The notes under the pieces: generated by a model
What the model was told of the DNA's origin: nothing
Database searches by the model: none
Seen by the model: only the letters and a program-made list of their open reading frames with translations
In this document: positions 27,171 through 30,985 of the stretch, piece after piece
How positions within the stretch are numbered: the stretch's first letter is position 1
How the letters are laid out: every line of letters begins with the position of its first letter
Assembly: GCA_964559135.1 (NCBI GenBank)
Contig: CAZLGG010000043.1
Location: 1-30,985 of the forward strand
From: DRQF01 sp964559135
GTDB lineage: Bacteria > Planctomycetota > GCA-002687715 > DRQF01
Length of the DNA stretch: 30,985 nucleotides
Reading direction: 5' to 3'
Made by a program: the position numbers and the translations under genes

Positions 27171-27825
27171 CGGGAGAGCGGTCCCTGCCCCTCACCAGGC
27201 GCTCTTCGAGTTCGGCGACGCGGCGCTCGAGCTCCGTGAGACGTTCGTTGACGTTGTTCAGATCGGCCGCGTCGCGAGGGGGCCCGCCGGAAGCCGGTTC
27301 TGCGGCGACAGAGGGGCGTTCGGCGACTTCCTCTTCGGTGTACAAGGTGTGGTCCCATCGTCGCGCTCGCTCACCGGGTCGGGGCGGGGCCCGCCGAACC
27401 AAGCCCTTGGCCTCCAGGCCTTCCAGTAGGCTTCTGAGAGTGTCGAGGTCCGGGATTCGAGCCATCCTTCGGGCGTTGCTCCGAAGTTCGCCCTCTTTCT
27501 GGTCGCCTCTGAGAAGCAGCTCCGCAAAGACCGCCAGCGGGGCGGTCTCGAGATCGAGGCGTTCTCCGAGACGATGCTTCCATTTCGCGACGCGGGAGCC
27601 CTGCCCTTCCATCCGACTCACCCAGCCATCGATCTGGAGGGAGCGCAAGCACCCATCCACCTCGAAGTCCCGCAGATGCATCGTCGGGTTGCGCGCCGAC
27701 TTCTGGTTGCAACCATTCAGGAGGGCATTGAGCGTCAGGGGATAGAGATTCGGCGTGGTGAGCGCCTTTTCCGCGAGGACGCCCAAGATGCGGCGCGACG
27801 TTCGGTCCAGTCGTGTTTCCATCAT
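27163..27825 (-). CDS. yceH: YceH (DUF480/UPF0502) family protein
   Basis: This is a 220-residue protein. It starts ETRLDRTSRRILGVLAEKAL and has TPNLYPLTLNALLNGCNQKS, a hallmark of DUF480; the family folds as two winged-helix domains. The second domain includes APLAVFAELLLRGDQKEGEL. The C-terminus is a coiled coil (LNNVNERLTELERRVAELEE). ATGATG at 27825/27822 gives two adjacent starts. A TAGAAT box lies only 5 bases upstream, without a ribosome site. It is co-translated with the SNF2 gene through an 8-base overlap. Family knowledge: YceH is widespread but its function is not established; DNA binding is suggested only by the fold. Confidence 0.92.
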   Translation of the reverse strand: MMETRLDRTSRRILGVLAEKALTTPNLYPLTLNALLNGCNQKSARNPTMHLRDFEVDGCLRSLQIDGWVSRMEGQGSRVAKWKHRLGERLDLETAPLAVFAELLLRGDQKEGELRSNARRMARIPDLDTLRSLLEGLEAKGLVRRAPPRPGERARRWDHTLYTEEEVAERPSVAAEPASGGPPRDAADLNNVNERLTELERRVAELEERLVRGRDRSPDE

Positions 27826-27830
27826 GAACG

Positions 27831-27836
27831 ATTCTA
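27831..27836 (-). promoter_or_regulatory. Possible -10 box for yceH, leaderless arrangement
   Basis: TAGAAT on the minus strand ends 5 bases before the ATG at 27825, and no Shine-Dalgarno sequence is seen. A start point about 6 bases after the box would fall at the ATG. No convincing -35 box is visible. Confidence 0.35.
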
Positions 27837-27897
27837 ACCGGGGCGGGTGTCGTCGACGACCGCTCGATGGTTGGGGAACAGGGCCCCATTCGGCCCT

Positions 27898-27925
27898 TTG
27901 TCCGCCGACGCCGTCCGCATATCCT
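27898..27925 (+). promoter_or_regulatory. Possible promoter for the DUF1573 operon, leaderless arrangement
   Basis: TTGTCC (27898-27903) and TATCCT (27920-27925) have a 16-base spacer; each matches four of six consensus positions. The -10 ends 6 bases before the ATG at 27932, and no ribosome site is present. Confidence 0.35.
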
Positions 27926-27931
27926 CATCCC

Positions 27932-28960
27932 ATGACGATGCGCGACGTTCTGATCGGTTTCGGCGTACTGGCTGCTCTGATCGCGGCCCCGGCATGCGGC
28001 GAAAAGGCTGTGGATGAGCGGCCGGCGGACTGGGACGGCCCCGCGTTGCGTATGGACACCTCGACCCTGGATTTCGGAGACGCTTATAGCGGCGTCGAGC
28101 AGAAGGCGCGCGTCGTGCTTTCGAATTCCGGCCGCAAGACACTCCTCATCAAAGACGTTCAGGCTGAATGCGGGTGCAGCCGTCCTCGATTGTCCTCCCG
28201 CAGCATCGCTCCCGGTGGGACGGCCACGATGGATGTGGTGTTCTTCCCCCCCCCAATTCGCGGAAGGGTCGTGAAGCATATTCGCCTGTACACCAACGAT
28301 CCGTACAGCGAGACAGCGGTGGTCACGATCAAGGCAGACTGTGCGGGCCCGGCTCGTCTCGAACCGTCCGTCATAGAATTCCCTAATATCCTGCCCGAGG
28401 CGGGATTTCGAAAGCGTCTTCACTTGACTCTCCCGGAGACGAAATCGATCCGGAAACTGGAGTTCTCCTCGAGTTTCCCATGGGCGCGGGTTCGGGTGAT
28501 CGGCGACGTGCTGAGGCACCGAGAAGCCGACTTGGAGCTGATCGTCGACCGTCTTCCGGGGCCTTCGGACTTGGCGGAAGTCATCCAGGTCTTGGTCACG
28601 GCAGAGGACGAACAGGGGCGTGTGAGTACATTCGCCCTGCCGAACGGCCTGCAACTGATCGGTTCCATCGAGCCGCTCGTTTCCGCAGAACCGCCGGTTC
28701 TGAACCTCGGAGTGTTCGAGCAGGGCAGTGTCACTCACGCGAGTTTCCACCTCCGTGGGCGTTGGGCGTCCGAATTCGTGGGAGCCTCGACCAAGATCGA
28801 GGGTTTGGAGGGCGCGACGGTCGCCGCTCAGGAAGACGGCTGGGTCCTCACGGTTCCCACCCGTGGTTGGGTCGGGCGCAGGACGGGGGAAATTCATTTG
28901 GTGGGTCGATCCGGCCACACCGTCGTCATCCCGGTGTTGGGTTTCGGAGAGTCGCCGTGA
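27932..28960 (+). CDS. Exported DUF1573 protein, possible lipoprotein
   Basis: This is a 342-residue protein. The N-terminus VLIGFGVLAALIAAPACGEK is a signal sequence. Cys22 could be lipidated, but the preceding residues (A-P-A) make an imperfect lipobox. The DUF1573 domain is at about 42-130: LDFGDAYSGVEQKARVVLSN, KTLLIKDVQAECGCSR and the IAPGGTATMDVVFFPP segment, an Ig-like beta fold with its CGC motif. Two weaker beta domains follow, including LNLGVFEQGSVTHASF near 260. The start at 27932 fits the signal peptide; the longer upstream frame does not look coding. The stop and the next ATG overlap in TGATG. Family function is unknown; the neighbours suggest an envelope redox or sulfur role. 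Confidence 0.87.
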   Translation: MTMRDVLIGFGVLAALIAAPACGEKAVDERPADWDGPALRMDTSTLDFGDAYSGVEQKARVVLSNSGRKTLLIKDVQAECGCSRPRLSSRSIAPGGTATMDVVFFPPPIRGRVVKHIRLYTNDPYSETAVVTIKADCAGPARLEPSVIEFPNILPEAGFRKRLHLTLPETKSIRKLEFSSSFPWARVRVIGDVLRHREADLELIVDRLPGPSDLAEVIQVLVTAEDEQGRVSTFALPNGLQLIGSIEPLVSAEPPVLNLGVFEQGSVTHASFHLRGRWASEFVGASTKIEGLEGATVAAQEDGWVLTVPTRGWVGRRTGEIHLVGRSGHTVVIPVLGFGESP

Positions 28961-29454
28961 TGTCCGGTTTGCTCTGGCGCTTGTCGGTTCTCTGCTTGAT
29001 GGGATCTCTTTTGGGACTCCTATGGAATCCGTCGTCTCTTCGTCCCCGCACCGAGGAGGGGCGACCACCGATCAATCCGTATCGCCCAGCGGAGGTCGAC
29101 GTGCGGGACGTCGCCGCCACCCTTGACGACGGACCGCTGGTCATCATCGACGCGCGGTCGCGCGAAGAATATGAACGCCTGCATCCCGCCGGAGCGATCG
29201 CGGTTTATGACCGGGGCGGCAGGGCGCTCTACCGCGTCATTCGAAGGTGGGTGCCGTGCAGAGCGGCTTGCGTCGTCGTTGGGAATCCATCCCGTCCGAC
29301 GGTTGCGGCGCTCGTGGCGTCGCGCCTTTCACGTTTCGGATTCCATGATGTTCGCGTCTTGACGGGAGGCTTCCCCGCCTGGAAGCGGGCACGGCTTCCC
29401 GTGGCCGCGGGATGGGACATGGAGCCCCTGATGGACGACGGAGACGCCAGATGA
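28960..29454 (+). CDS. Membrane-anchored rhodanese-like protein lacking the catalytic Cys
   Basis: This is a 164-residue protein. One N-terminal helix (about 5-22) anchors it or serves as signal. The rhodanese fold is recognised from GPLVIIDARSREEYERLHPA (58-77), AAL.ASRLSRFGF and VRVLTGGFPAWKRARLPV. At the active-site loop, where active rhodaneses have C-x5-R, the sequence is VVVGNPSRPT (106-115), so the catalytic Cys is replaced; Cys100 and Cys104 lie just before it. Sulfur transfer in the usual way is therefore unlikely. A binding role, or use of Cys100/Cys104, is possible. It overlaps the DUF1573 stop and overlaps the next gene as ATGA, so the three proteins are made together. Confidence 0.82.
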   Translation: MSGLLWRLSVLCLMGSLLGLLWNPSSLRPRTEEGRPPINPYRPAEVDVRDVAATLDDGPLVIIDARSREEYERLHPAGAIAVYDRGGRALYRVIRRWVPCRAACVVVGNPSRPTVAALVASRLSRFGFHDVRVLTGGFPAWKRARLPVAAGWDMEPLMDDGDAR

Positions 29455-29900
29455 TTCCCCTCTTGTCGGACATCGTGGTCCTGGTCGGGCGACTCTTCTT
29501 CGGCCTCCTGCTCGTCGTCTCGGGTTGGGAGAAAATGGCGGACTACGCCCCTTGGCGCGAACTCGTCACGAAGATGGATCTTTTCCCGATCGGTTGGGTG
29601 GGCCCCCTCTCGGCAGCCCTTCCCGGAATCGAAGTCGTTGTGGGGTTGGCGCTCCTGTTGGGATTCTGGACGCGGGAAGCTGCGGCGGCGTCGGCCCTCC
29701 TGTTCTTCCTCTTTGCCGTCGTGATGGGCGTCCTCCTGTGGAAGGGGACCGTCGATCGCTGCGGTTGCTTCGGCGCCGACGATGCGATCACGGTCAGCTC
29801 GGCGCACTTGGCGGCCAACGTGGCTGGAGCCCTCGTGCTCTTCGCTCTCGCCCATGCCGCCCCGGGTTTCCTTGCAGTCGACCGTCTGCTAGGTCGCTGA
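29451..29900 (+). CDS. DoxX/MauE-family membrane protein
   Basis: This is a 149-residue integral membrane protein with four helices (about 7-25, 55-72, 78-98 and 118-138). GRLFFGLLLVVSGWEKMADY is the DoxX/MauE N-terminal pattern, and DRCGCFGADD (102-111) is the Cys pair motif of MauE-like members. Family knowledge: MauE helps form disulfides in periplasmic methylamine dehydrogenase, and relatives (VKOR/DsbB-like in role) pass electrons through the membrane. The start at 29451 overlaps the rhodanese stop by 4 bases. The context suggests a thiol-redox function for this operon; the partner substrate is unknown. Confidence 0.86.
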   Translation: MIPLLSDIVVLVGRLFFGLLLVVSGWEKMADYAPWRELVTKMDLFPIGWVGPLSAALPGIEVVVGLALLLGFWTREAAAASALLFFLFAVVMGVLLWKGTVDRCGCFGADDAITVSSAHLAANVAGALVLFALAHAAPGFLAVDRLLGR

Positions 29901-30022
29901 AACTCAGGCATTCAGCCCCTAAATACCTCGAAAAAACCGCGACCTCCACGAGGAGGCTGGGGTAGGTTTCCCATGAGAGACCCTCTCGAGGGTCCGTGCG
30001 CCCCACATCGAAAGGCATTGTC
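29901..30022 (+). promoter_or_regulatory. Leader region before the pilin genes with three hairpins
   Basis: These 122 bases, plus the last bases of the DoxX/MauE gene, contain three inverted repeats: GCTGAA/TTCAGC (29896-29916, across the MauE-like stop), CCTCC-ACGA-GGAGG (29943-29956) and GACCCT-CTCG-AGGGTC (29979-29994). A TAAATA box at 29920-29925 is a poor -10. No T-run follows the hairpins, so they are not obvious terminators. AAAGG at 30011-30015 is a likely ribosome site. Confidence 0.4.
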
Positions 30023-30406
30023 ATGGACATCAATCGTAGAGACGAAAGCGGAACGACGCTCGTAGAAGTGGCGATCGCCATGACCGTCGTAGCGATCCTC
30101 GCGTTCGGAATCCTTCTCGGCTTCACGACCGCCGACATACAGGACCGTGAGGCCTATGAGCTCACCCGGTCGCAGAATGTCTGCACGTCCATGCTCGAGC
30201 AAGTGGAGTCCCTCACATTCGCGGACCTGCTGAACTACACGGGGCAGGTGGTCGTTTTCGACATCGACAAGTGGCATTTCGACGTCACCGTCAATCAGCT
30301 GCAAGGCGACCTGCTCTCGATCGAGGTCGTGTCTACGTCTCGTGCCGACGGGTCTCATCGGGTTCGACTCGTGACACTCAAGACCCTGAAGGAGGAGATC
30401 ATATGA
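30023..30406 (+). CDS. Type IV pilin-like / pseudopilin protein
   Basis: This is a 127-residue protein. The N-terminus has a short charged leader (MDINRRDESG), a prepilin peptidase site G10|TTLVEVAIA and a hydrophobic helix to about 32. Glu at +5 of the mature protein is present. The +1 residue is Thr rather than the usual Phe/Met. The remaining globular part is beta-rich, with VVVFDIDKWHFDVTVN. Start: the ATG at 30023 has AAAGG 7 bases upstream; a GTG at 29996 would lengthen the leader without gain. It overlaps the next pilin gene as ATGA. Inferred role: a minor pilin of a type IV pilus or type II secretion system. Confidence 0.85.
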   Translation: MDINRRDESGTTLVEVAIAMTVVAILAFGILLGFTTADIQDREAYELTRSQNVCTSMLEQVESLTFADLLNYTGQVVVFDIDKWHFDVTVNQLQGDLLSIEVVSTSRADGSHRVRLVTLKTLKEEII

Positions 30407-30985
30407 TCCGTCGCCCAAGACAGGCTGGTTTTACCCTCCTGGAGCTCGTGGTCGGGATGACGCTCGCGACCGTGATCATGGGGTCGGTGCTCGTCGTGCA
30501 ACAAACGTCGACGGACAGCTTCGGCTCCGCGGTGAGCGAGCATCGTAGCGCTCAATTCCTCCGCGGTGGAATCAAGGAGATCAAGATGGAACTCCGCTCC
30601 GCCCGCGACAACAGCATTCAGACTCTTCCTTACGATCCCGCTACTGCCGATCCGGTTCTCGAGTTCCAGAACGCTGTGGGCTTCGACGTCGCAAACGGTG
30701 CCGCGAAATGGGGCGGAGGAGGCGTTATGGACGCCAAGATCCAATACATGGTCGTGAATCGCAACCTGGAGCGGTGGATCGTCGACGATCAGGGACAGAC
30801 GATTTCGACAACGGTCGTCGTCCAGAATCTGGACATGAGTCAAAAGGATGGTGACCCGGTGGAATTCGTTTGGGATCCGGTGAAGCGGGTCGTGGATCTC
30901 ACGATTCGCACGTCCAACATCGTCGGAGGGCGACCGGTTCGACGCTCGGTCAGTTCGGTCGTCCATGTGGAAAGCGTTTTCTCGT
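30403..30985 (+). CDS. Second prepilin-like protein, 3' end beyond window
   Basis: Translation from the ATG at 30403 stays open through 194 codons to the window edge. The N-terminus MIRRPRQAGFTLLELVVGMT is a textbook class III prepilin leader with cleavage at G9|F10 and Glu at +5, followed by the pilin helix. Further on are KEIKMELRSARDNSIQTLPY, IQYMVVNRNLERWIVDD and LTIRTSNIVGG, a beta-rich layout resembling minor pseudopilins of the PulJ/GspJ type. The gene overlaps the preceding pilin by 4 bases, with GGAGG about 7 bases before its ATG. More pilus or secretion genes probably follow to the right. Confidence 0.88.
   Translation, partial: MIRRPRQAGFTLLELVVGMTLATVIMGSVLVVQQTSTDSFGSAVSEHRSAQFLRGGIKEIKMELRSARDNSIQTLPYDPATADPVLEFQNAVGFDVANGAAKWGGGGVMDAKIQYMVVNRNLERWIVDDQGQTISTTVVVQNLDMSQKDGDPVEFVWDPVKRVVDLTIRTSNIVGGRPVRRSVSSVVHVESVFS

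Noticed and set aside
24174..27825. Defence island around the SNF2 helicase
   Set aside because: No nuclease, methylase, toxin or integrase gene is nearby. Neighbours are yceH and DUF1800/DUF1501, so a housekeeping role is more likely.
27371..29068. Open minus-strand frame of 565 codons
   Set aside because: It crosses yceH in another frame and is antisense to the DUF1573 and rhodanese-like genes; no domain is recognisable.

Overview
The window is visibly G+C-rich and gene-dense. It reads as a chromosomal core region of a Gram-negative bacterium: lpxD implies lipid A, and there are many signal peptides, a likely Tat substrate and type IV pilin-like proteins. Several traits together point to Planctomycetota or a near relative: a MoxR/DUF58/BatA-VWA chain ending in a TPR-plus-PQQ-propeller protein, an ispE-spoVG pair whose SpoVG carries a zinc-ribbon-like insert, a DUF1800/DUF1501 pair, a very large secreted HEAT-like protein and a DUF1573 protein. 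This placement is inferred from gene content, not from a marker-gene tree. No insertion sequence, prophage, CRISPR array or other transferred island was seen.

Layout. Positions 1-8164 (minus strand) form a tightly overlapping operon, in transcription order: MoxR ATPase, DUF58 protein, BatA/VWA protein, second VWA membrane protein, and a PQQ-propeller protein that runs off the left edge. It looks like a MoxR-driven envelope system with three VWA proteins. Positions 8461-11041 (minus) hold eno, an FtsB/DivIC-like gene and lpxD. Positions 11229-15650 (plus) hold pssA, folK, panC, ispE, spoVG and a DUF2520 Rossmann protein, linked by overlaps or short gaps. The DUF2520 gene has no conventional start codon where one is needed. 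Positions 15856-18753 encode a 965-residue secreted HEAT-like protein. It is followed by an initiator tRNA with a good promoter and a strong terminator.

Positions 18921-24168 (plus) hold an acyl-ACP-desaturase-like di-iron protein, a 361-base gap with several hairpins, a secreted metallo-beta-lactamase-fold protein, a terminator, and the DUF1800/DUF1501 pair. Positions 24174-27825 (minus) hold yceH overlapping a SWIM-SNF2 helicase gene; the helicase stops 5 bases from the DUF1501 stop. Positions 27932-29900 (plus) are an overlapping DUF1573, rhodanese-like and MauE/DoxX operon, probably an envelope redox or sulfur module. Positions 30023-30985 start a pseudopilin operon cut by the right edge.

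Three genes were found by hand translation or start correction where simple frame calling fails: the partial PQQ protein (1-1490), the partial second pilin (30403-30985), and the DUF2520 start. The least ordinary items are the DUF2520 start, the structured leader before the metallo-hydrolase, the Cys-less rhodanese operon, the desaturase-like di-iron protein, the zinc-ribbon SpoVG, and a C1-U72 initiator tRNA. None amounts to a clear new defence or mobile system.
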